NCBI GenBank assembly: GCA_964019055.1
Contig: OZ025218.1
Coordinates: forward strand, 4,651,559 to 4,715,558
Source: Anthopleura xanthogrammica
Lineage: Eukaryota > Cnidaria > Anthozoa > Actiniaria > Actiniidae
Direction of reading: 5' to 3'
DNA: 64,000 nucleotides
Below, piece after piece: positions 42,239 through 52,989 of the stretch (positions are counted from its first letter, which is position 1; every line of letters begins with the position of its first letter). The position numbers were made by a program, and so were the translations under genes. The notes beneath the pieces were generated by a model that saw only the letters and a program-made list of their open reading frames with translations, was not told the origin of the DNA and made no database searches.

Positions 42239-45200
42239 CCATCCCAACGTGGAAAATAATCGTTATGATTCATACATACAATACGTATTCAACAGTGAGC
42301 TGATGAAGAAGAAAAATAGCCTTGAACACGAAAAATCTTGAAATACCAATATTGACGACAGTCTAAAAGGCTTTACAAAGAAAGTTCTTTAAATAAAGTT
42401 TACGCCTGCAAAACAAAATGTAAAAATAGGTAAATCACAGTAGACCTGAGCCAGGAAGTTAAACATATGAAATTCAAATTCTGATATCTTTTCTAGACCG
42501 AATTTGAGGCAAATTGAACAAATTTCTAATCTACCAAAATAGACTTTTCTAGATTCTTTAGAATAGAACTGTTCAAATTTTTAATCCACACATGTTTAAT
42601 TTTTCAAAAACTTAATTTTTTTTTTATTCAAAAAGGCAGTTAATCGTTGTTTAATAGCATCATTTTTGAGATTTAATTTCCCTTGAAAGGATATCGTTTA
42701 TGTTTACATGAGGTTATAGGGATGATTCCAAGGGCTGTAGGGACAATCTTTCCTCACGAAACATTCAAAACCAAGGGAGTAAGTAAGTTTTTCACGGGAA
42801 TTTAAAAACATCTTCTGCCAAAGGATAAAAAAATATAAGACCTCAGAATTTTGATTTTCTCTTCCTCATGGAAAGAAGTGCGATTTTTGCAGCCAGCCGG
42901 TTGGCTCAGTTGGTTGAGCGCTCAGGGTCTTAAAATAACTCCAGAAATGGTGCTGCCTTCAAAATCTATTAACATCTACAAATGGTAAGACCTTCACGTG
43001 GCTTGGATGACCTCGTAAAATGGCGGTCCCGTCTCTCCACACTACCTCAACCTGCTTCGGAGGGACGTAAAAGAACCACTGAGGACGTAAAGAAGTATAT
43101 GCAGTGACCACTGCATATAAAACGCCTTTGATTTATACATAAAGAAAGGACGTTATATAAATCATAAATCATTAAACAAAAATTTGCACCGTGATTTTCC
43201 TTGCTATTCAGCTGCGATCAAAAATCGCGCCTGTGAACTACCGGTGATTCTGAACCGATTATCCAAATTCAAGTCGCCGATGAATCGCCAGTTATTTTCA
43301 GCATGTTTGAATTTAGTACGTTTTTTTTCCTGCGAGTCTAGCTAAAAAAAACTCAGGGCACCCTACAAAGGATAATTTCACGTCGATACACATGTAAACA
43401 TCCAGAAAATTGCAACAAGTTCGCATTTGAATCGCCACTCAAATTGGCTCAAATGGCTAGTAGTTTAGATGCGCGATTTTTTGATTGCCGCTGGAATCGG
43501 AGGGAAAATTTCGGGGAAAACAGCACCAAAAATTGTCCATGTGAATGGGCCTAAATTAGTTTCAGTATTGCTACCTGATCACTCTGTAATTCCTCACCGT
43601 CCTCGCATTATTCACCGTCACGTCTTTCGATATTTTTACATTTTTGTTTAATCAGAATTCATTTGAAATAGGACTATTAGTAAAGGCCTAAGTTTAGAGT
43701 TGTCGGTCACATAGGCTCTGTTTCAAGATCTTTCGTGCTAACATTTATTTTGATACTAACCCACGCTTCAACTATTATTAAGAAGGAAAATCAGAAATTA
43801 TGAGTCACGTTCTCCAAGTGGAAAAAAGAACCATGAAACTTTATGTTGGAAATTTAGGAATAATTAGTTTTTGTTTTTGATATCCATGAATCATGCATGT
43901 ATAAGAGCTGAACAAATTATTGCAACCATGAGTCTCGAAATGATTCGGTAATATGCGGTCAGTACTGAGCAAACATGGGACAATTAATATTCGACAATAA
44001 TTCCAAAAAAAAGTTAATATCAAACAAAAGAGTTTAGAATTTTTTTTATTATTTCCTAGTGCCTGTTCATTAAGAAAAAAACAACATATATTTTCACCAC
44101 AAAAGCAAAAGTCTGCACTGAAAAGGGCAAATTTCGATCAGTTTAAAGTATATTTTTTCTCGTAACCAAGCGATTTTTGGTGCACTTTTTAGTTCAAGCT
44201 ATTAACGAGACAGCGGTTAATATAATCATAGTATCTTGACACATCTATACAAGGGTTTGGATTTTAACCTTCGTGTCACGCATGTTCCTAAAATATCCAA
44301 TTATTGAAAACTAAACTACTAAGAAACAACTATGAATAAGTGGAGTGTACACAAGAGTACTAACGAATAGGTGCTAAAGTTGCCCTGGTTTTAATGACCA
44401 GAAAACACTTATCTTACACAATTAGTGATATTTAGTCTATTCACGTGTTTTTCGATTTTTTTTTTTTTTTGATTAAACCAAGATTATTTTAAAAATAAAT
44501 TATAAAATTTTCGAATATAAAAATTGGCAACTTATACAAACAGTTTACAGCTTCTGCATGGTACAACACACACCATATACATACACTGATAGTCTAGAGT
44601 GATTTTACGAAAAGTTACTCTTTGGGCTAATGGTAGCGACTAACAGTCAATTCAAATCTTTAAATAATCGAATGTGTCTACTACTATGTCAACAGCCAAT
44701 AAATAAAATCACTCTACTTGAAGAATCATGTATGTGACTCACTTCTGCATCTAATTGAGTTCTACTAAGTTAAGCACTACGCTTACGAAAATATAATTCA
44801 CGAACTTGCTTATTCAAATAGCATGCAAAATATTTTTACCATCGTATGTTACAATTCGCAGTTTTCCATGCATAAGTGCATAAGCACACACATAATAATC
44901 CCTTGGGTTGGCACTTGTTATACAGCACACCACACACAAATAAAATAACCTTAACTGCGTGATGAATAAGTGTGCCAAAGCATTCAATTGACAAAACCTG
45001 ATGTCAACGCGATAGGTTTTCCAAAGGTTTTATTAAAGATTGTCCCTATCCCTTAGAATCATCCCTCTGAGTTCATGTCAAACTAGCGATATTCTTTACA
45101 AAACACAGTTTTTTTTAAAAAATGATGCAAAAAGCAACGAATTAAAAACTACCTTTTTTACCTACGAATTTTCCGGTATTGAAAGAATAAACCTGTATGA

Positions 45201-45590
45201 ATTAAAAGAAATGGAACTGTTCGATTCTCTTATTTTAGAATAAGAATCTAAAAATGTCCTTTTTTGGAAATATAAATTTTATTCAATGTCTGGTCTGGTG
45301 TTGTTTTCGAAATTCGGTCTAAGGTAAAGATAAGCTTCATGTAATGTTTGTTTTGAGATTCATATGTTTAACTTCCTGGACCAGGTCTATTGTGCTTTAC
45401 CTATTTTTACATTTTGTTTTGCAGGCATGAACTTTATTTAAAGTACTTTATTTTCAAGGCCTTTCGAATTGTCATTAATAATCGGGTTTCAAGATTTTTC
45501 GTGTTGAAGGCTATTTTTCTTCTTCCCCAGTTTACTGTTGAATACGTATTGTATGTATGAATCATACAGATTATTTTGCACATTGGGATG
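42239..45590. other. G/H divergent spacer, non-coding
   Basis: Reverse complement of the A/B spacer: GGTGCTAAAGTTGCCCTGG near 44370, CATCCAGAAAATTGCAACAA near 43399, and the ATTCAATTGACAAAACCTG region near 44981 matching 6715. A SINE-1 remnant lies at 42888-43175. No gene. Confidence 0.6.
42888..43175 (+). repeat. SINE-1 copy lacking the B-box
   Basis: The A-box GGTTGGCTCAGTTGGTTGAGC is followed at once by CTCAGGGTCTTAAAATAAC, so about 45 bp with the B-box are deleted. The tail CTGCATATAAAACGCC is also rearranged. Inverted counterpart of 8534-8885. Confidence 0.65.
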
Positions 45591-45687
45591 GCATAAAAGA
45601 GGAGAGAAATAATAGGAGCAGCACTTTGATCTGAGACAGCAAAGAAGAAGGAATACAAGACTTAAAACCACAAGAAACCCAACCAAG
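45591..45687 (+). promoter_or_regulatory. gene H core promoter and non-coding first exon
   Basis: GCATAAAAG at 45591-45599; exon ends CCAACCAAG at 45687 before GTAC. 5'UTR intron 45688-46096 ends TTCTAG, eight bases before the ATG at 46105. Confidence 0.6.
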
Positions 45688-46104
45688 GTACATTGCTTTT
45701 TTAAAAAAAAGAATATGTGAAAGTGCCTTCTACGGTGCTTTACTCTAATTGCTGTACTGTACTCTAGTTTACTGTACTTTCCTCTGCTCTGCTCGTTCTT
45801 GCTCTTAAAACAGAGCACTGATAGAGAAAGGGGGTGCACCGTCGGCTTCATGGGATACCAGCCACGTAGCCGCATGAAGGAACTACCGATGTTTAATCTA
45901 GTTACCTTGTACATTTTACTCCTACTCTCATCTGCTCCATTTTTATTGTATACATTGTATCCCGTCCTATATTCCATCCGTCCCTTTCGGTTCTGTTTAA
46001 AACAATAGTAGTCAAAAGAATGGTATGGGATCAAATAAACCATTGAGATGTATTCAAGATTATCACGCTGACCTTCCTACTTCTTGTTTGTTCTAGGAAT
46101 AATC

Positions 46105-47001
46105 ATGAAGACTTTGATGCTCTTGGCAGCTCTTTGCCTTGTTCTCTGTGTTGTATTGCCTCAAACCGACGCATCCTGCTACAAGTATAGAGCTACCTCT
46201 TGTGGTTTGGCCTACGTCAGTGGATGCGGCTATTATCGCGTCTGTGTAGCGTACTACAATACGGTATGCTATAGCGGCAAGAGAGACATCGAGAATGATC
46301 AGGTAGGTTAACCTTCTTCTTCTATCTTTTATCCAATCAGCTATCTGTAAATGCGAGGGTAAATGAAGTTTATGTATGTATTTAAGTATAACCAGAGAAT
46401 TCATATCAATATCGCATGTTTGTAAGTGCTGTGACAAGGTTCACTGGGGAAATGTGTTGATCGGTGAAACTTAAAATATTTATTTTGGTCTTACAGGATG
46501 TCAGTACAAAGAGAGGACCAGGAAAGCCTATCATCGAAAAGTTCCCGAACAAGTTCTCTGCCTATGACAAGGACGGCGACAAAAGCATCACCTTTGATGA
46601 GTTCCGAACAACACTCGCTGATGTGTACGATATCAATACGCTTCTAAAAATCTTCCGCGATACTGACAAGAATGGTGAGTTCAATTGCCGCTGAGGGAAA
46701 AAAGCACAAACATTTGGAGTCTAGATTTCTTAATTTTGTTATTCATTAAACTTTGTATAAAATCTGTGCCGTCCTCTAAACTTAGATTTACATTGTATTT
46801 TATTGTTTTGGAAATGATTCAAGAATAAGTTTGAAGCCATTCAGTGCTTCCCGCTCCCGCGTATCACGCCTTAATTCCAGACGAAAATCGTTTCTTTATT
46901 CGTGTTTTGTTTCTTATCTGCTTTTTTCAGGAGATGATGTCATCACTTGTGACGAGTTCTTGAAGGCCGAATTTGCCTTCTCCCATAAGCCGGTTTGTTA
47001 G
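46105..47001 (+). CDS. gene H: secreted cysteine-rich double EF-hand protein, alpha type
   Basis: Exons 46105-46302, 46497-46674 and 46931-47001 (198+178+71 nt) give 148 residues. Very close to gene A: the module reads SCYKYRATSCGLAYVSGC, with one Lys for Asn. Exon 2 starts DVSTKRGPGKPIIEKF; loops are DKDGDKSITFDE and DKNGDDVITCDE. It ends KPVC, because the glutamine codon of gene A is a stop here. Poly(A) signal at 47064-47069. Confidence 0.87.
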
Positions 47002-47309
47002 TAAAACCGCTGACCAGACCGGGTAATTCTGTCCAAAGAATGCATTTATTCAACAGTAATGATAATAAAAATTGTGAAGCGGGCTAACAAAATAAGAATC
47101 AAATAAACTGATTAAAAGAAAGCATGGTCTATTGTTGTATTTAAAAATGAAAAATAAATAAATAAAGATAAACAAACAAACAAACAAACAAACAAATACT
47201 GAATGTAGTGGTAGTGTGTGTGAGTGAAAAGCATCCCCAAAAGCGCTAGAAAGAGTAGACACAAGAGATTTATTGATTTACTTATGACCCTTGGCTGTTG
47301 TATCAGAAC

Positions 47310-47440
47310 GTGCGACAATCACAATAGAGCTAGGCTCCAACTAGGGGAAATTAAGCCAAAGCATCGCATTGCATTGGATTTTGGAAGTTGATTTTTTAAA
47401 GAGGGGAAAAACTTTCGACGCACAGGAGAAAACCAACAAG
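47310..47440 (-). repeat. SINE-2 fragment (headless)
   Basis: Minus-strand body GTTGGTTTTCTCCTGTGCG to the tail near 47310. It is the inverted counterpart of 4025-4182, again without a head. Confidence 0.55.
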
Positions 47441-47650
47441 CAAGTCTACTCATGGTCAATTGGGGTATTTCAAAACAACAGACAAATAAGTAAACAGAAA
47501 GTAAACAAAAAATAACAACAACAACAAACAAACAAACAAAATGTTGCGATAAACATATTACCCGAGTTGAACATGTGACTGGACCGAGGAGATTAGGGGG
47601 CTACCCGGTATACCCACCACCTCTGGAAAGGAAAGCTTCACCATCACGAC

Positions 47651-48478
47651 AAGGCTTGCTACAAATAATTCCCAGTTCTCATCAGGGACCGTGCGAGGAG
47701 AGTAGCCTGTTTCACATCCGGACAAATACCCCGGTAAAGTCTGTCTGCGAAATAGAACCAAAAGCTGTTCCGACCCCCAGCGGACTAACACGGTTATATG
47801 AAGCGATTTCTGATTGGCTCTCGACTTGTTCGATTCTAACATGAACTATGATTGGTCAACAGTAACTCGTTGGTCACCAAATGCTGACATTTACTAGTGG
47901 ATAAAGTGTCGGATGTGAGGCAGGTAAGAGGGGAGGGGCTGGTAAGGCTACAGCCCTATCAAATTTTCCCTTTTCACATACTAGTCTCTTATATTTTCCA
48001 ATCTTAGCCCCACCACGTTTTCCCATGCTATTAAATCTCTTATATAGCCCCACTACTTTTTAGGGTGCTTCGCGGTCCATGTCAATCCCCTCTAAATCAA
48101 TCCAGTCACATGACTATTGTTGTGACATTATCCTCTTCGGTGTTGGCTTCTTGTTGACTTTTTAACTTTATTTATTATAGAGTGCACGCCATATATCCGT
48201 GAAATGTTTACTATGTAGCGCTTAAAAGTATTTAGTTATCAACTATTTAGTTTTTAACTTCCTAAGAATTCACTGTGGCATGAACCAAAGACGCGTAGAT
48301 ATATTTGCTTTTGTTCCCAAAATTCTGCTCCAGTGATATCTACTATTTTGTTCAAAATAGTGCAATTAGACAATATACTATTAGTTTTGTAGCGGCACTC
48401 TATCCCTGGCCATTTTTCTAGTTTGAAATTAGAGTGAAGGCATTAAACCCGTGAAATAAAAATTGCTTGTTAATGTGT
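47651..48478. other. H/I spacer, non-coding
   Basis: No gene is supported. The long ORFs near 47560-47840 overlap on both strands and have no recognisable domain. Confidence 0.45.
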
Positions 48479-48677
48479 ATTAGAAAAAAACTACTAATGG
48501 TCTATCACCAATCGAGCCCTGTGATTGGCTGAGCTACTAGGGGTATATTAGTGATAGACCTCTAGTTGCGAAAACCGGCGCTTTTCGCTACTAGAGGTCT
48601 ATCACTAATAGACCCCTAGTAGCTCAGCCAATCACAGGGCTCGATTGGTGATAGACCATTAGTAGGTTTTTTCTAAT
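48479..48677. repeat. 199-bp near-perfect palindrome
   Basis: Arms of about 88 bp (ATTAGAAAAAAACTACTAAT, then TCACCAATCGAGCCCTGTGA and GCTGAGCTACTAGGGGT) pair almost fully around a GCGAAAACCGGCGCTTTTCGC centre near 48570. No ORF. It is a foldback/MITE candidate, with TA/AT-rich borders. Confidence 0.8.
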
Positions 48678-50729
48678 TGTTAAATAGTCAAATAGACACA
48701 AAAGAAAACAATAGAATTAGGGTCTACTAATTAACAATTAGTCCATTTCAGCTCGTTAATTACAACTATGGAATACAAGCATCTTTTGTTCAAATTTTAA
48801 AGATGTTCAAATTCCGTACAATCTCTGATCTCACCTATTGTTTTTAAAGTGCACGAAGTCGAAAATTGTGGCAAAGCAAAAAGGTATATTCAGTTTGTTT
48901 GACTCCTATTTTGTAAGCTGTCAATTTTATTATCATTAATGTTTAATTAATGTCAGTATTTGGACAGTGGTTTTACTGACAAACTGGCTTCTTGGAGAAG
49001 TCGAACTTGGCCTTCAAGAACTTGCCACAAGTGATGGCGCTGTCTCCTGGGAAAAGCAATCAGATACAAAACACGAATAAAAACAAATGACATTATGGAA
49101 GTCCTTGTATTTATGGATTTTTATTTATGTGTGTAAAGAAATAAAAGGATGGGAGCAGCGAGCGAGGCAATGGCTTCACAATCATTTTTTACTCGCATAC
49201 TGATCTCAAAGAAAATTTACAAGTTATTACTGGGTTACCTGTGGTAAACCAGTCATAAAATACCTTTGTTTTTTGGTTTTTTTTCCTGATTCCTTCGCGA
49301 CAAAATGGCAAAGTTGCGCAATACTACCCATAGGGTCATTGCGGCCTTACCCAAGAGTCCTTAGCGGGCATCTGCTCCCGGGTTCCCGTCTATGAATCCG
49401 ATTAATTAACATGTGTCACCTGTCAATCAATGCCACTACGTTGCCAAGTAATTAACAGAGGGCGGAGCTAGCTTATCACGTGACATAAATTAATGTTTAC
49501 GCATGCTCTATTTCGTTGACTGCTGTAATTCAAGAGTGAGCCGAGTCAGAATTTTTAATTTATTGTTAAACAAGCATAATTCTAATCAAACCAGGAATTC
49601 TGAAGAATTTTCACTTGCTCACGGCAAATGGCTAGATTTGATAAACTACTCGTGCTTTGACTCAGCTATTTAAAGCAGTATTATCTGTAGTATCAGTACA
49701 AAAGGAAAAGGCTAGCCATTGCCAATATTTAATTCTTGTCTTAAAGAATTTCTACGCACTCCAAGCTATTAAATTCAAACCGATGGGATGTCCTGACTTC
49801 ATTCGAGTTTTACCGACCCGATTTTCGGATGCTTTATTTAATGGTTTGACTCAACAAGACTACTACAAATAAATATGAGGTATAAAGAAGTTTATTCGGG
49901 CTTTCATTTTGATATTAAGAACTGAAGAGTAATGAGAAATATTGTTCAATCGAACGCATGCATTTTGATCCTCAGATCGATCTCTTATAAAGTCATTCAA
50001 CTCACGGCTCACTCGTTAAAAATTTACCGATTGATTTGTCGATTGATTTACAAATATATACGAACATAGAAAATTATAAAATGTAAAACAATTCTGAGGG
50101 TATTTTTGAGCAATTATTTGCTCGTCTTACCGTTCTAAACGAAGGATTCATGTAGTAAACAAATAATGCTGACCTCAAGCAAACGTGTCTCCGTCAGCTC
50201 GCTTTGCCGACTTTCTGTCTGCGACTTAATGACGTATGATAAAACTCGGACTGGAATCGGAAGGATATGGAAGTTGGACTTCACCAAAATGGGTATTTTC
50301 GATGATTTAGTTTTTGATTGAACTTTTTCTTTCAAAATGACTTTCACTGTACATTTATAGTAGGCAGTCTCTCACTGTCTTTTGAAAAACGACGAAAAAA
50401 GAAAACGAGGGCCTCGACAGTACGATACATCGAAAATACGAAATATTAAAAACCAAATTACAGTCAGCTAATTTTATAATTGATCACTCTTTTTCCACAC
50501 AGGGTGGGTCAAGGGCACCCTAGGACCCTCCCCCTGCCCCTGGTCCCACCCGGACCCGGTAACCCAGTGCACGCTGCCACCAGCGTCTTGTCTTACTCAA
50601 AAATGAATACTTATTTTGAATGTATTGAGCTCCTCCATTGAATGATTGATCTCAGTTAAGAGGACGACTGGATAGGATTTGTAAATGAATAAATAAAATA
50701 ATAAAAATAAATGAGAATTAACAGTGGAA

Positions 50730-50940
50730 TTCACCGAATGGCTCTTCCTTCACTGCATTCCAATTGGAATTCAGAAGTTGATTTTTGAGGAGGGAGGAAA
50801 AACCGGAGAACCCGGAAAACCCCTCGAAGCACAAGCAATTATACTCAAATGCTATACACGACACCGAGCCCGGCGGGACTGAACCCGGGGCGTATTGGAG
50901 AGGCAAGTGCTCTCACCGCTACACCACCCGTGCTTCCTCA
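50730..50940 (-). repeat. tRNA-derived SINE, SINE-2 relative
   Basis: On the minus strand: GGAAGCACGGGTGGTGTAGC, GGTGAGAGCACTTGCC, then CCCGGGTTCAGTCCCGCCGG (one base short in the B-box) and the body GGTTTTCCGGGTTCTCCGG. It is closest to a real tRNA of all SINE-2 relatives here. It lies in the intron between exons 2 and 3 of gene I. Confidence 0.7.
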
Positions 50941-51737
50941 AATTCATAGGCTCTTCCTCGAAACATTTTGAGCTAGAAACAATTAATTACAAAATTAAGG
51001 AATCTAAACTGATTTTTTTTTAAATTTTAATAGGAACATTTGAACTCGATCACCGTTCTTGTCGGTAGCGTTGAAAAGTTTCCAATGCATGTGGATGTTT
51101 TTCACATCACCGAGTGTTGTTTGGAACTCATTTACTTCTTGGTACTTGTAACTCTTCCCTGAAAAACGAAAGATTTTAGTGATGAATTTAGAAACTTTGT
51201 AGTTATACAGCTAAACATTTCACATCGTGTAATAATCCAGCCTTGAAAACTTTCTTGGAAGGAAAGTTATCAAAACATTAAGAAAGAACTGAACAAAATA
51301 AAAATAAATAAATAAATATGATAATAATATTAAAAGTGATGATGATAATAATAATAATAATAATAATGATAATATTAATCATCGCTAGTTGTACTAGTAA
51401 AGAATATTTTACGATAAAGAAATGCTAAAATTAGGCAAGAGCTTAGAAAACGGGGGTACTGGTACCTAACAAGGCATTACATAGTGTCTTTATTGTTCTT
51501 ATCTCATTCTTTATTCTTATTATATTCAACTCCGGGGGGTGACTAGTCACCCAATTCACCCCCTGAATTCGCCCTTGGTGTCATATGGTTTTTTTCTTAA
51601 TCGTAATCGTTGATATAGTGCAGAGAGAAAATAATTGACTTGGCCGCGAGTAGTAATTATTAAGGGTTTAATGATAGTCCCATAGGTTACGCTTGCGCCC
51701 TATGAGGCCTGGATGTATATGCGCATTCAGATGTTTA

Positions 51738-52312
51738 ATAACCATAACCATAACCATAACCATAACCATAACCATAACCATAACCATAACCATAACCATA
51801 ACCATAACCATAACCATAACCATAACCATAACCATAACCATAACCATAACCATAACCATAACCATAACCATAACCATAACCATAACCATAACCATAACCA
51901 TAACCATAACCATAACCATAACCATAACCATAACCATAACCATAACCATAACCATAACCATAACCATAACCATAACCATAACCATAACCATAACCATAAC
52001 CATAACCATAACCATAACCATAACCATAACCATAACCATAACCATAACCATAACCATAACCATAACCATAACCATAACCATAACCATAACCATAACCATA
52101 ACCATAACCATAACCATAACCATAACCATAACCATAACCATAACCATAACCATAACCATAACCATAACCATAACCATAACCATAACCATAACCATAACCA
52201 TAACCATAACCATAACCATAACCATAACCATAACCATAACCATAACCATAACCATAACCATAACCATAACCATAACCATAACCATAACCATAACCATAAC
52301 CATAACCATAAC
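51738..52312 (+). repeat. (CCATAA)n satellite, about 96 units
   Basis: 575 bp of pure hexamer without a visible interruption. Complement strand TTATGG. It ends 22 bp from the exon 1 donor of gene I. It differs from the usual animal telomere unit TTAGGG at two positions. Poly-HN, poly-TI, poly-LW and poly-MV reading frames are artefacts. Confidence 0.97.
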
Positions 52313-52773
52313 ATTGCTGAGATGATTAACCTACCTGGCCTTCCTCAATCTCGTCTCTCACGCTTCCGCACACAAATTCGTGTTTCGGTTTACACACGCG
52401 ATACCATCCTCCAATCTTGTAGACTTGACGGCAAGGTTCCCAGGAATGCACCAGGCGACATTTCGCCTCGCTTTGAGGCAGTACAGCACTGAAAACAAGG
52501 CAAACAGTTGCCAAGAGCATCAAAGTCTTCATGAATATTTCTAGAACAAACAAGAAATAGGAACGTCAGCTTCACTTGACAATCTTGATTATAGCCGAGC
52601 TTACTAAGACCACAAGACATTCTCTTGAATATTATTTTTGAACGAAGCAATACGGAACAGAACAGAATGCAAATCAAAGAAATAGAGTAAAGAAGACAAC
52701 GGAGCAGAACAGAGGGGCAGAGGAGAAAAGCTTTAAGAGCAGAGAGAATGAATTCCAATATTCTTTCTTGTAC

Positions 52774-52868
52774 CTTGATTGGGTTTCCTGTGGTTTTAAG
52801 TCTTGTATTCCTTCTTCTTTGCTGTCTCAGATCAAAGTGCTGCTCCTATTATTATCTCCTCTTTTATG
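52774..52868 (-). promoter_or_regulatory. gene I core promoter and non-coding first exon
   Basis: CATAAAAG at 52861-52868 (minus strand); exon ends CCAATCAAG at 52774 before GTAC. 5'UTR intron 52541-52773 is the shortest of the family (233 bp). The upstream block GTGGGATGGCATAAAAG is kept although the gene body is broken. Confidence 0.55.
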
Positions 52869-52989
52869 CCATCCCATTGTGGAAAATAATCGTTATGATT
52901 CATACATACAAAATGTATTTAACTTGGACCTGAAGGAGAAGAAAAATAGCCTTGAACAAGAAAAATTGCTTTGAACACGAAAAATCTTG

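Larger units (their letters stand above)
39240..47650 (-). repeat. paralogous block 4, inverted partner of 3850-13380
   Basis: Gene order, type and flanks run in reverse compared with block 1: beta gene G then alpha gene H, with downstream flanks at 39240-40720 and 47040-47650 matching 11095-13380 and 3850-4640 in reverse complement. See the block 1 entry for landmarks. Confidence 0.75.
48973..52532 (-). pseudogene. gene I: broken EF-hand family member (third type)
   Basis: Exon 1 (52335-52532) is intact: signal peptide MKTLMLLATVCLVFSAVLPQ and a diverged module with four cysteines (EPC, WYRVC, EFVC). The third cysteine of the family is Gly here (IGG). Exon 2 (51054-51158) is 105 nt instead of 178-184; the deletion removes all of EF loop 1 and shifts the frame, giving a stop after about eight codons. 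Exon 3 (48973-49046) keeps its length, but loop 2 reads DKNGDSAITCGK, losing the essential Glu at position 12. The first coding intron carries the (CCATAA)n array. Both calcium sites are therefore gone. The promoter module is still present. It could still make a short secreted peptide from exon 1 (inference). Confidence 0.75.

Noticed and set aside
51738..52312. Internal telomere or CRISPR-like array
   Set aside because: The unit is CCATAA, not CCCTAA, and there are no spacers between repeats.
51668..52492. Long ORFs of poly-HN, poly-TI, poly-LW and poly-MV
   Set aside because: They are translations of the (CCATAA)n array, open in several frames because the hexamer has no stop in them.
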